Assembly (NCBI GenBank): GCA_050330995.1
Contig: JBHJHI010000041.1
Coordinates: 1-64,000 of the forward strand
Origin: Thermohalobaculum sp050330995
GTDB taxonomy: Bacteria > Pseudomonadota > Alphaproteobacteria > Rhodobacterales > Rhodobacteraceae
Length of the DNA stretch: 64,000 nucleotides
Direction of reading: 5' to 3'
A program made the position numbers and the translations under genes. The notes beneath the pieces are model-generated. The model was not told the origin of the DNA, searched no databases, and saw only the letters and a program-made list of their open reading frames with translations. This document shows positions 1 to 7,709 of the stretch, one piece after another. The first letter of the stretch is position 1. Each line of letters starts with the position of its first letter.

Positions 1-136
1 GATTCGCGGGCGCGGATGAATTCGCGGAGGTTCATGATGTCCGTGTACGGTTGATTGCATCGCCCGTCAACCATCAACCGCTTGCTCCGCGTTCCGCAAT
101 CCGGGTTGGCCGTCCTCAAAATTCAAACTGAGACAC
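1..136. mobile_element. Possible end of an insertion sequence truncating cheB
   Basis: The cheB-like gene on the minus strand stops being CheB-like at about position 136, exactly where the 13-mer CAAACTGAGACAC lies (124-136). The same 13-mer occurs at 45779-45791, where it is one arm of an inverted repeat. This suggests a repeated mobile-element end. On the minus strand an ORF starts with ATG at 35 and runs off the window (begins MNLREFIRARE); it could be the start of a transposase, but eleven residues are too few to assign. The element family is not recognised. Confidence 0.3.
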
Positions 137-631
137 CACCAAGCCGCCGGCCTCCTTGACCTCCTTCATCCCCTGCGTGCCGTCCGAGCCGGTGCCCGAG
201 AGCACGATCGCGATCGCGCGCGTGCCCTCGTGCTTGGCGAGCGAGCGGAACAGGCTGTCGATCGGGGTGCGGTGCAGCCGCGGCGGCGCCGGGCGCTCGA
301 CCCGGAAGGCGCCGTCGCCGCGCGTCAGCGTCGAGTTCGGCGGGATCACCACCACCTCGTTGGCCGCGATCGCCATGCCCTGCTCGGCCTGGCGCACCGG
401 CATTTTGGTGCAGCGCGCGAGCAGCTCGCTCAGCATGCTCTTGTGGCCGGGGTCGAGGTGCTGGACCACCACGAGGCAGGCGCCGAGGTCGTCGCCGAGC
501 GCGCCCAGGAACTCCTTGATCGCCTCGAGCCCGCCGGCCGAGGCGCCGATGCCGACGACCGGCACGCGCCGGCCGGCCTCGCCCGCGACCGCCCCGTCTT
601 CCTCCTCGTCCTGCAGGTGTTCGTCGTTCAT
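116..631 (-). pseudogene. Truncated CheB-type protein-glutamate methylesterase
   Basis: This is the methylesterase domain that removes methyl groups from chemoreceptor glutamates, without a receiver domain. The catalytic triad is visible: Ser31 in GASAGG, His58 in QHLDP and Asp150 in SGTGSDGT. The family normally continues past 'GGLVV' with a VQDP-type strand and about 20-30 more residues, or into a CheR/PAS fusion. Here the frame leaves homology after residue 166 and stops with SQFEF. The break coincides with a repeated 13-mer at 124-136. The most likely reading is a CheB/CheR-type hybrid protein cut by an insertion; a short active stand-alone esterase is the alternative. The flanks hold no other chemotaxis gene. 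Confidence 0.7.
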
Positions 632-1030
632 CGCGTCTCCTGCGCCGCCACCCCGTCAGAACGGGCGGGCGGGGTCGGGGTTCGTTCGCTTCGGCCGAAC
701 GCGCGCCGGCGGGGTCGCGGCCCGGCGAGCCGCGGACGGGGAGCGAGGACGGATCCGCGTGCCGAGGCGATATCAGCCACGATCGTTCCTCCGACGGCGG
801 GTCGGACGAGAGGTAGAGGGGGAGTGTTCGACCGAATTCCGCCTGGCACGCGCGGGTGTCAACGCCGCCGGACGCTCGGTCCGGGTCCATCCCGCGCTTC
901 GAGAACCCTCCCCGACGCGCGGGCGCGATCGTCGCACCGGGCGCCTCGCCCTCCCGGCCCGGCAGACCATGTGGAGCCGCGCGCCGGAGGGACGGACGCC
1001 TCGCGTGAAGGGCTAGGGGAGGACCGCTCG
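632..1030. other. Divergent intergenic spacer, no gene seen
   Basis: The spacer lies between the leftward cheB fragment and the rightward extensin-like gene. Open frames cross it on both strands but start or end without family resemblance. A good Shine-Dalgarno (GGGGAGG, 1016-1022) precedes the GTG at 1031. No clear promoter or repeat is seen. Confidence 0.4.
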
Positions 1031-1744
1031 GTGCCGAGGCTCGCCGCCATCGCCACGCACGCGATCGCCGGGCTGGTGCTCGCCGGCGCGGGATACCTGG
1101 CCGTGACCGCGCGCCATCCGCTGCCCGATCCTTACGTCCCCGGCGCCGTGCCCGACCCGAGCGCGCCGGAGACCTTCGTCACCCCGGTCCAGATGGCCTT
1201 CGCGCGCGAGAACTACGGGCTCTGCCGCCAAGCGATCGCCAACGCCGGGGTCGCCGCGCCGGCGCGCGGCGCCGTGGCCGGGCAGGGGGCCTGCGGCGTC
1301 GAGGAGGCGGTGCGCCTCTCGCGGCTGAGCGAGGCGCGGCTGCGGCCGCTCACCGTCCCCTGCGCGCTGGCGCTGCCGCTCCTGTCCTGGGAGGTCCACG
1401 ACCTGCAGCCGGCCGCGCGCGAACACCTCGGAACCTCGGTCGCGCGCGTGCTGCACTACGGCGCCTACGCCTGCCGGGGCGTCCGCACCGACGCGGGCGA
1501 GGGGGCGCGCCTCAGCGCCCACGCGACCGGCGAGGCGATCGACATCGCCGGCTTCGAACTGAGCGACGGCCGGCGCGTCACGGTCCTCGATGACTGGGCA
1601 GGCGACGGCCCCCGCGCGCGGTTCCTGCGCGCGGCGTTCGAGGGCCTGTGCGGGCGGTTCGCGCAGGTGCTGGGGCCGGACTACAACGCCGCCCACGCGA
1701 ACCATTTCCACGCGGCGATCAGGGGGTGGGGGATGTGCCGGTGA
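1031..1744 (+). CDS. Extensin-like family protein
   Basis: The protein (about 237 aa) carries the bacterial extensin-like C-terminal domain found in many alphaproteobacterial envelope proteins. The domain shows paired cysteines (NYGLCRQ, GACGVEE, VPCAL, YACRGVR, GLCGRF, GMCR) and the closing segment 'NAAHANHFHAAIRGWGMCR', which has zinc-peptidase-like histidines. An N-terminal hydrophobic segment (about residues 4-23) predicts membrane anchoring or export. The GTG at 1031 is chosen because GGGGAGG lies 8 bases upstream; the open frame continues upstream without homology. A cell-wall role is suggested by the family, but no reaction is established. It converges on crtC, 13 bp away. Confidence 0.75.
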   Translation: MPRLAAIATHAIAGLVLAGAGYLAVTARHPLPDPYVPGAVPDPSAPETFVTPVQMAFARENYGLCRQAIANAGVAAPARGAVAGQGACGVEEAVRLSRLSEARLRPLTVPCALALPLLSWEVHDLQPAAREHLGTSVARVLHYGAYACRGVRTDAGEGARLSAHATGEAIDIAGFELSDGRRVTVLDDWAGDGPRARFLRAAFEGLCGRFAQVLGPDYNAAHANHFHAAIRGWGMCR

Positions 1745-1757
1745 GAGGCGTGCCGTC

Positions 1758-2981
1758 TCAGAGCCCCGACCCCGGCCGCCGCGGTATCCGCATGTTCAGC
1801 ATGCCCCGCACGATGAAGTTCGACAGCCGCCGGCAATCGAGCGTCTCGTGCACCGCGGGCGCGCGCTCGCCGCAGAGCGTCGTCTCGATCGCCGCGCGGG
1901 TGTAGAACGGCGCGTCCTCGAAGGACTGCACGAGGCGCGGTGCGGCCTCGGCCTGGGTATGGCGGTCCAGGAACCACGAGCCGCGGGGCAGGGCGCGGCG
2001 CTCGGGGGGCTCGAACGGCTCGGCGCGGCCGGTACGGTCGATCCGACGCGCCGTGGCGACGCGCCGGCCGTCGGCCAGCGTGCGATCGTAGAGGATCGCC
2101 GAGGCGCCGTCCGAAAACCGCGTGCGCGACCAGTCCCAGCGGCGGAACCCGGCCTCCAGGGGCTCGGTGCCGGCGTTGGTGTCGAGATAGGCGTGGCCCG
2201 ACCACGACAGCGCCGGCTCGGCCATCTCGACCCTGACCCGCGCCGAGGGCGCGAGCGGCTGCCACTCGTGGCGCCGGGCATGGTCGAGGTAATGGCGCTC
2301 GGACCCCGGCGCCTCGACGTCGAGCACGATCCGCCCGCGCATCGGGTAGGGCCGCTCCAGCCGCGGGAAGGGGGTCGAGCGCTCGTCGACGTCGAGCACG
2401 AGCCGCCCGTCCTCCCAGGCCATCGACGAGGGGCCGATCGCCAACGTGTCGGCCGTGCGCGCGAGATCGCCTTCGCCGCGCTCGGTCATCGCCCAGTGCT
2501 TGCGCGGCCCGTAGAGCGCGAGGTTCAGGCAGCAGTGGTTCTCGGGCCGGCGGCGGCCGGCGAACCAGTAGTAGGTCGAGAACACCGAGCCGACGAAGGC
2601 GATCGTCGTCAGCCCGTGGACCCCGTCGTCGGAGACGGCGTCGAGATACCACCAGGCGTAGCCGCGGGGCGGAACCGCGGCGTCGAAGCGCGGTCGCGGC
2701 TCAGCGCCTCGGCTGCCAGCTTCCCCGAGAGCGCCGCCATCGGCACCCCCGCGCCCGGATGGGTCGAGCCCCCGGCGAGGTAGAGGCCCTTCAGCCGCGT
2801 GCGCGTGCCCGCGCGGAAGAAGCTCGCGTTCGGCCCGTGCGTCGCCTCGCCGTAGAGCGCGCCCCCCGTCCCCGGAAACAGCCGCTCGAAGTCCGCCGGC
2901 GTCGTGGTCACGGTAGTCCGGGTCGAGAGCGAGAGCGTCAGTCCCGCCCTCCTCATCAGGGCCTCGGTCTCCCTGCGGCAT
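1758..2981 (-). CDS. crtC: Carotenoid 1,2-hydratase CrtC
   Basis: CrtC adds water across the terminal C1-C2 double bond of neurosporene or lycopene in the spheroidene/spirilloxanthin pathways. Family signatures begin at 'PRFDAAVPPRGYAWWYLDAVSDDGVHGL' and continue through FVGSVFSTYYWF, HCCLNLALYG, the W-rich and PEP stretches and a C-terminal MLNMRIPRR-type end. The homologous part spans 1758 to about 2690. No ATG, GTG or TTG lies in frame between there and the ATG at 2981, so the coordinates run to that ATG although residues 1-100 overlap crtD out of frame and look unlike CrtC. Translation may start at a non-standard codon, or there may be a sequence error. The gene is co-transcribed with crtD. 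Confidence 0.8.
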   Translation of the reverse strand: MPQGDRGPDEEGGTDALALDPDYRDHDAGGLRAAVSGDGGRALRRGDARAERELLPRGHAHAAEGPLPRRGLDPSGRGGADGGALGEAGSRGAEPRPRFDAAVPPRGYAWWYLDAVSDDGVHGLTTIAFVGSVFSTYYWFAGRRRPENHCCLNLALYGPRKHWAMTERGEGDLARTADTLAIGPSSMAWEDGRLVLDVDERSTPFPRLERPYPMRGRIVLDVEAPGSERHYLDHARRHEWQPLAPSARVRVEMAEPALSWSGHAYLDTNAGTEPLEAGFRRWDWSRTRFSDGASAILYDRTLADGRRVATARRIDRTGRAEPFEPPERRALPRGSWFLDRHTQAEAAPRLVQSFEDAPFYTRAAIETTLCGERAPAVHETLDCRRLSNFIVRGMLNMRIPRRPGSGL

Positions 2982-4333
2982 GTCTCGATCTCCTCGGTCG
3001 TCATCGGGTGGGTGTCGCCCCGCGCGGGGGCGTTGATCTGGACGTGCAGCCGCTCGGGGCCGCTCGGCGCCGGGCCGTCGGCGGCGTCGCGGTCGAGCGC
3101 GCAGACGTAGGTGGTCGCGTCGCGGGGCGGGCGGCCGGCGGCCATCGCGTCGAACTCGGCGCGGTAGTCGGGGCCGAAGAAGATGGTGTGGTGCGAGAGC
3201 GGGAAGCCGCGCGCCTCAGCGTGGGCCGAGAACACCACCGCCGAGAGCGAGCGCCGCTCGGGCGCGATCCGCCGCACGGCGCGCGCCGCCGCCTCCCCGA
3301 GCCGTCCCGCGCCGAGCGCGCCGGCGTCGCCGTTGAACACGACCGCCCCGCAGGCGATGCGCTCGCCCCCCGCGAGGCGCACGCCCGCGACCCGCCCGCC
3401 CTCGGTCTCGATCGCCTCGACGTGGACGCCGGTGCGGATCGCGGCGCCGCGGGCCACGGCGAGGCCCGCGATCGCGCGGGCGAGCGCGCCCATGCCGCCC
3501 GCGACCTGCCAGACGCCGACGCGCTCGACGTGCGCGATCAGCGCGAGCGTCGCCGGCGCGCGGTAGGGCGAGGACCCGCAGTAGGTGGCGTAGCGCGCGA
3601 AGAGCTGGCGCAGCCGGTCGTCGTGGAGCTGATCGGCGATCACCGCGAACAGGTTGGCGGCCGGCCGCACCGCGAAGAGGTCCGGGATGCCGCGGAGCCC
3701 GATGCGCGCGAGCACGTCGAGCGGCGTCGGGCGCGGCGCCTCGATGAAGGCGGGGCGGAACAGGTGGTAGGCCCGTTCGGTCGCGCGGGCGAAGGCGCGG
3801 TAGCGGTCGGCCTCGGCCGGGCCGGCGAGGGCGGCGACGGCCTCGGCGGTCTCGTCGAGATCGGCGTGGAGATCGAAGCGCGAGCCGTCGGCCCAGGCGT
3901 GGCGCGCGAGCACGCGCGCCGGCGTCAGCCCGACCGCCGCGTCGAGATCGGCCCCCGCGGCGGCGAACAGCTCCTCGAACACCCAGCGCATGGTGAAGAC
4001 CGTGGGGCCGGCGTCGACCGCGCGACCGCCGGCCTCGACCGTGCGCGCCTTGCCGCCGACGCGCGCGGCGCGTTCGAGCACCACCACCTCGCGCCCCTCG
4101 GCGGCGAGGCGAAGCGCCGCGGCGAGACCACCGAAGCCCGCACCAACTACCACTGTGCGGTCGCCGCTTCCGGAGGGCGGACGCGGCGCGGCGAGCGCGG
4201 AGAAGGCCTCGGTCAGCGCGCGCGTCCCGCCGTCCCGCGCCGTCGTCCGCGCCACGGGCCGTCGGCGGCGCGGCCCGGCGGGCGCGCGCGCGCGGGCGAA
4301 GCCGGGCAGGAGCGGCGGGGTGGCGTCGGTCAT
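2609..4333 (-). CDS. crtD: 1-Hydroxycarotenoid 3,4-desaturase CrtD
   Basis: CrtD is an FAD enzyme of the phytoene-desaturase family that introduces the C3-C4 double bond into 1-hydroxy carotenoids. The dinucleotide-binding motif VVVGAGFGGLAAALRL starts near residue 62, followed by VVVLERAARVGGKARTV. The C-terminal FAD signature is 'GLYLAGGSTHPGAGVPMAALSGKLAAEAL'. At 574 aa it is longer than the usual ~500. A basic, proline-rich N-terminal extension of about 60 residues precedes the Rossmann motif, so a later start is possible. Its 3' end overlaps the CrtC-coding region by about 80 bp in another frame. It is the first gene of crtDC, divergent from crtE across a PpsR-type double site. Confidence 0.9.
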   Translation of the reverse strand: MTDATPPLLPGFARARAPAGPRRRRPVARTTARDGGTRALTEAFSALAAPRPPSGSGDRTVVVGAGFGGLAAALRLAAEGREVVVLERAARVGGKARTVEAGGRAVDAGPTVFTMRWVFEELFAAAGADLDAAVGLTPARVLARHAWADGSRFDLHADLDETAEAVAALAGPAEADRYRAFARATERAYHLFRPAFIEAPRPTPLDVLARIGLRGIPDLFAVRPAANLFAVIADQLHDDRLRQLFARYATYCGSSPYRAPATLALIAHVERVGVWQVAGGMGALARAIAGLAVARGAAIRTGVHVEAIETEGGRVAGVRLAGGERIACGAVVFNGDAGALGAGRLGEAAARAVRRIAPERRSLSAVVFSAHAEARGFPLSHHTIFFGPDYRAEFDAMAAGRPPRDATTYVCALDRDAADGPAPSGPERLHVQINAPARGDTHPMTTEEIETCRRETEALMRRAGLTLSLSTRTTVTTTPADFERLFPGTGGALYGEATHGPNASFFRAGTRTRLKGLYLAGGSTHPGAGVPMAALSGKLAAEALSRDRASTPRFRPAATPGGISTPSPTTGSTG

Positions 4334-4409
4334 CGCTGGCTCCTCGCTCGTCCCCGCGCGCCAGGCCGGCCGCGGTGCCGGGGCTACTCTGGGACAGGCC
4401 GGCCGTCGT

Positions 4410-4452
4410 TGTAAATGAATGTGGACGCCGCTAGTGTCAGGTTAACTGGACA
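4410..4452. promoter_or_regulatory. Tandem PpsR/CrtJ-type operator between crtD and crtE
   Basis: TGTCAGGTTAACTGGACA (4435-4452) matches TGT-N12-ACA exactly. TGTAAATGAATGTGGACG (4410-4427) matches except for the last base. The two sites are 7 bp apart, the kind of close tandem spacing known for cooperative CrtJ/PpsR binding at bch and crt promoters. They lie 42 bp before crtE and 76 bp before crtD, so one repressor could control both directions in response to oxygen and light. TGGACA (4447-4452) may double as a -35 element for crtE. Confidence 0.75.
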
Positions 4453-4494
4453 GTCGGCTCGCGATCAAGAGACACCACCGGGAGGCCCGCGCCC

Positions 4495-5364
4495 ATGGAC
4501 GAGACATCCCGCATCGAGGCCGCCCTCGACCGTGCGCTGGCCCATGCCGAGGCGCCCGGCGCACCGCCGACGCTGGCCGAGGCGCTGCGCCACGCCGTCT
4601 TTCCCGGTGGCGCGCGGGTGCGCGCGCGGCTGTGCCTGTCGATCGCGCGCGCCTGCGGCGAGCCCGACCCGGCCGCCGCCGACGCCGCCGCGGCGGCGAT
4701 CGAGCTGATGCACTGCGCCTCGCTGGTGCACGACGACCTGCCCTGCTTCGACGACGCCGACACCCGCCGCGGCAAGCCCTCGGTCCACGCGCTCTACGGC
4801 GAGCCGGTCGCGGTGCTGGCCGGCGACGCGCTGATCGTCCTCGCCTTCGAGACGCTCGCGCGCGAGGCCGGGCGCGACGGGCGGCTGCTCGGGCGGCTGG
4901 TCTCGATCCTCGGGCGTGCGACCGGCATGCCGGGGGGCATCTGCGCGGGCCAGGCCTGGGAGACCGAGCCCGAGCCCGACCTCTCGGCTTACCAGCGCGC
5001 CAAGACCGGCGCGCTGTTCGTCGCCGCCTGCGCCGCCGGCGCCGCCGCGGCGGGCCAGCCGCCGGTGCGCTGGACGCCGCTCGGCGACCGCCTCGGCGAG
5101 GCCTACCAGGTCGCCGACGACCTGCGCGACGCGCTCGCCGACGCCGACAGCTTGGGCAAGCCGGTCGGCCAGGACGGCGCGCACGACCGGCCGAACGCGG
5201 TGGCCTCCCTCGGGGCCAAGGGCGCCAAGACGCGGCTCGACGCGCTGGTCGCCGGCGCGGTCGCGGCGATCCCGGACTGTCCGGGCCGGCCGCTCCTGGA
5301 GGCGCTGGTGCGCTCGGAGGCCAAGCGCCTCGTGCCCCCCGACCTCGCCGCCCTCGTCGGCTGA
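4495..5364 (+). CDS. crtE: Geranylgeranyl diphosphate synthase CrtE
   Basis: CrtE condenses isopentenyl diphosphate with allylic diphosphates to give the C20 precursor of carotenoids and of the bacteriochlorophyll tail. The first aspartate-rich motif is HDDLPCFDDADTRRGKP (residues 79-95) and the second is QVADDLRD (about residue 205). At 289 aa it has normal family length. A GGAGG Shine-Dalgarno lies about 9 bases before the ATG. It opens the rightward cluster; crtF follows after 5 bp. Regulation is likely through the PpsR-type double site upstream. Confidence 0.93.
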   Translation: MDETSRIEAALDRALAHAEAPGAPPTLAEALRHAVFPGGARVRARLCLSIARACGEPDPAAADAAAAAIELMHCASLVHDDLPCFDDADTRRGKPSVHALYGEPVAVLAGDALIVLAFETLAREAGRDGRLLGRLVSILGRATGMPGGICAGQAWETEPEPDLSAYQRAKTGALFVAACAAGAAAAGQPPVRWTPLGDRLGEAYQVADDLRDALADADSLGKPVGQDGAHDRPNAVASLGAKGAKTRLDALVAGAVAAIPDCPGRPLLEALVRSEAKRLVPPDLAALVG

Positions 5365-5369
5365 GCCCG

Positions 5370-6644
5370 ATGCCCGACGACGGCTCGCCGCCGACAGGCA
5401 AGGCTGGCGCGCCCCTCCGGGAAGAGGACGGAACGCCTCTGCAAGGTGGCAGCGCCCCGGCGGCCTCCGCCAGGAGGGGGCTTTTCGCCCGGCTGCGCCG
5501 CGCCCTCGCGCTTCGGCGCAACCGTCTGATCGCCAGCCCCGCCTTCCAGCGCCGTGCCGCGCGCTCGGCCGTCCTGCGTCCCTTCGCCAACGCCGAGGCG
5601 CACCGGCTGTTCGAGTTGACCGCGGGCTTCGTCCATTCCCAGATCCTGGCCGCGCTCGTGCGCCTCGGCGTGCTGGAGCGGCTGACGGCCGCGCCCGCGA
5701 GCACCGCCGTCCTCGCGGGCGATCTCGGCGTACCCGAGCGCGCCATGGCCGCGCTGATGCAGGGCGCCGAGGCGCTCGATCTGGTCGAGCGGCACGTGGG
5801 GGACGACGGGGGCGACGTCTGGCTGCCCGCCGTCCGCGGCGCGGCGCTGGTCGCCAACCCCGGCGCGGTCGCGATGATCCGCCACCACGACCGGCTCTAC
5901 CGCGACCTCGCCGACCCGGTGCGTCTCGCCCGCGAGGGGGTGGGCGCGGACGGCGAGGCGCCCGAGACCGCGCGGCTCTGGGCCTACGCGCGCGATCCGG
6001 GCGCGGCCTCGGGCCTCGCGCGCGGCTTCGACCGCGCAGCGGTCGATCACTACTCGGAGCTGATGGGCGCCTCGCTCGCGCTCCTGGCCGAGGACGTGCT
6101 CGACCGCCTGTCGATGCGCGGCGTGGCGAGCCATCTCGACATCGGCGGCGGCGAGGGGGCCTTCGTCGCCGCCTGCGCGCGGCGCTACCCCGGCCTGCGC
6201 CTCGGGCTCGTCGACCTGCCGGCGGTGGCCGAGCGCGCGCGCGAGCGGCTCGCCGCTCAGGGGCTCGCCGAGCGGGTCGCGGTGAGGGGAGGCGACTTCT
6301 TCGCCGATCCCGCCCCCTTCTCCGCCGAGGGCGGCGCCGATTCGGCGAGCCTCGTGCGCGTGCTCTACGACCACGACGACGAGCACGCCCTGGCGATTCT
6401 GACGCGCGCCCGCGCGAGCCTCGCGCCGGGCGGGCGCCTCGCGGTCGCCGAGCCGATGGCCGGCCTCCCCGGCGCGCGGCGCACGGGCGCGTACTTCGCG
6501 CTCTACCTGCTCGCGATGGGTTCGGGGCGGCTGCGCACGCCGGCCGAGATCGCGCGGCTCATGCGCGCCGCGGGCTTCGCGCGGCCGCGTCCCGTGGCGA
6601 CCGCGCGGCCGATGCTGACGGGGCTGATGGTCGCGCGCGCCTGA
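5370..6644 (+). CDS. crtF: Hydroxyneurosporene O-methyltransferase CrtF
   Basis: CrtF methylates the tertiary hydroxyl of hydroxylated carotenoids using S-adenosylmethionine. The N-terminal dimerisation region (HRLFELTAGFVHSQILAALVRLGVLERL) is followed by an AdoMet-binding Rossmann fold with 'HLDIGGGEGAFVAACARRYPGLRLGLVDLP' near residue 255. LVRVLYDHDDEHALAIL and LAVAEPMAG are typical of the plant-type O-methyltransferase family. The ATG at 5370 follows the crtE stop by 5 bp, implying translational coupling. The protein is 424 aa, with a proline-rich, poorly conserved start of about 50 residues. Together with crtC and crtD it points to a spheroidene- or spirilloxanthin-type methoxy carotenoid. 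Confidence 0.9.
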   Translation: MPDDGSPPTGKAGAPLREEDGTPLQGGSAPAASARRGLFARLRRALALRRNRLIASPAFQRRAARSAVLRPFANAEAHRLFELTAGFVHSQILAALVRLGVLERLTAAPASTAVLAGDLGVPERAMAALMQGAEALDLVERHVGDDGGDVWLPAVRGAALVANPGAVAMIRHHDRLYRDLADPVRLAREGVGADGEAPETARLWAYARDPGAASGLARGFDRAAVDHYSELMGASLALLAEDVLDRLSMRGVASHLDIGGGEGAFVAACARRYPGLRLGLVDLPAVAERARERLAAQGLAERVAVRGGDFFADPAPFSAEGGADSASLVRVLYDHDDEHALAILTRARASLAPGGRLAVAEPMAGLPGARRTGAYFALYLLAMGSGRLRTPAEIARLMRAAGFARPRPVATARPMLTGLMVARA

Positions 6645-6675
6645 CGCTCGAGCCCCGCCCCGGCCCCTGGCAGTG

Positions 6676-6693
6676 TGTCCACTTACCTTGACA
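6676..6693 (+). promoter_or_regulatory. PpsR/CrtJ operator overlapping the bchC promoter
   Basis: TGTCCACTTACCTTGACA is an exact TGT-N12-ACA site 86 bp before bchC. Its right half contains a consensus -35 box, TTGACA (6688-6693), so bound repressor would block RNA polymerase directly. A CrtJ site overlapping the bchC -35 region is known in Rhodobacter. No good -10 box is obvious; the likeliest is around AGATAG (6708-6713). Confidence 0.7.
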
Positions 6694-6779
6694 GTTGCCC
6701 GCGTCCAGATAGGGTGACAGAGATCGAGGAGACGGCGCGGCGACGGCGCCGCGGGGCCTTTGGGCCGAGGGAGGCAGGC

Positions 6780-7709
6780 ATGCGAACGACGGCGGTGGTG
6801 CTGGACAGGCCGGGGGAGATCGGGCTCGCCTCGATCGCGCTCGACGCGGCCGATCCGGGCGACCTCGTCGTCGACGTCCGCCATTCCGGCATCTCCACGG
6901 GCACCGAGAAGCTGCTGGTGACGGGGCGGATGCCGCCCTTCCCCGGCATGGGCTACCCGCTGGTGCCGGGTTACGAGAGCGTCGGGCGCGTTCTGCGCGG
7001 CGCGGCGGGCTTCTCGGAGGGCGACGCCGTCTTCGTCCCCGGCGCGCGCTGCTTCGGCCCGGTGCGCGGGCTGTTCGGCGCCAGCGCCGAGCGGCTGGTG
7101 GTCCCGGCGAGCCGCGCGGTGCGCCTCGACGGGGACCTCGGCCGCGAGGGCGTGCTGATCGCGCTCGCCGCGACGGCGCACCACGCGGTCCACGACCGCG
7201 ACCGCCTCGCGCTCCCGGACCTGATCGTCGGCCACGGCGTGCTCGGCCGGCTGATCGCGCGGCTGACGGTCGCCCTGGGCGGCGCGCCGGTGGTTCACGA
7301 GACCGCGGGCGCCCGCCGCGACGGCGCGGCCGGCTACGCGGTCCGCGACCCCGAGGGCGACGAGGCCAAGTACGACCGCGTGCTCGACGCCTCCGGCGCG
7401 GCCGGGGCCCTCGACCGCGCGATCGCGCGGCTCGCGAAGGGCGGCGAGGTGGTGCTCGCGGGCTTCTACGCCGAGCCCGTCGCCTTCGCCTTCCCGCCCG
7501 CCTTCATGGCTGAGGCGCGCATCCGCGTCGCCGCCGAGTTCACGCCCGCCGACCTCGACGCCGTCACCGGCCTCGTCGCCGCCGGGCGGCTGTCCCTCGC
7601 GGGCCTCGTCACCCACCACCGCCCCGCGACGGCGGCGGGCGAGGCCTACCGCACCGCCTTCCACGAGCCGCGGTGCCTCAAGATGACCCTGGACTGGAGC
7701 ACGACATGA
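6780..7709 (+). CDS. bchC: Bacteriochlorophyllide a dehydrogenase BchC
   Basis: BchC oxidises the 3-hydroxyethyl group of the bacteriochlorophyllide intermediate to the 3-acetyl group. It belongs to the zinc-alcohol-dehydrogenase-like family. The segments HSGISTGTEKLLVTGRMPPFPGMGYPLVPGYESVG (about residues 35-70) and VGHGVLGRLIARLTVALGG (NAD(P)-binding, about residue 150) are characteristic. At 309 aa it has the usual length. The ATG at 6780 follows an AGGGAGG Shine-Dalgarno; an upstream start would lie inside the promoter. Its TGA overlaps the bchX ATG (ATGA), so the two are coupled. Confidence 0.93.
   Translation: MRTTAVVLDRPGEIGLASIALDAADPGDLVVDVRHSGISTGTEKLLVTGRMPPFPGMGYPLVPGYESVGRVLRGAAGFSEGDAVFVPGARCFGPVRGLFGASAERLVVPASRAVRLDGDLGREGVLIALAATAHHAVHDRDRLALPDLIVGHGVLGRLIARLTVALGGAPVVHETAGARRDGAAGYAVRDPEGDEAKYDRVLDASGAAGALDRAIARLAKGGEVVLAGFYAEPVAFAFPPAFMAEARIRVAAEFTPADLDAVTGLVAAGRLSLAGLVTHHRPATAAGEAYRTAFHEPRCLKMTLDWSTT

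Noticed and set aside
5103..7664. Very long minus-strand open frame across crtF and bchC
   Set aside because: Arginine/alanine-rich shadow with no family motif; real genes are coded on the plus strand with intact signatures.
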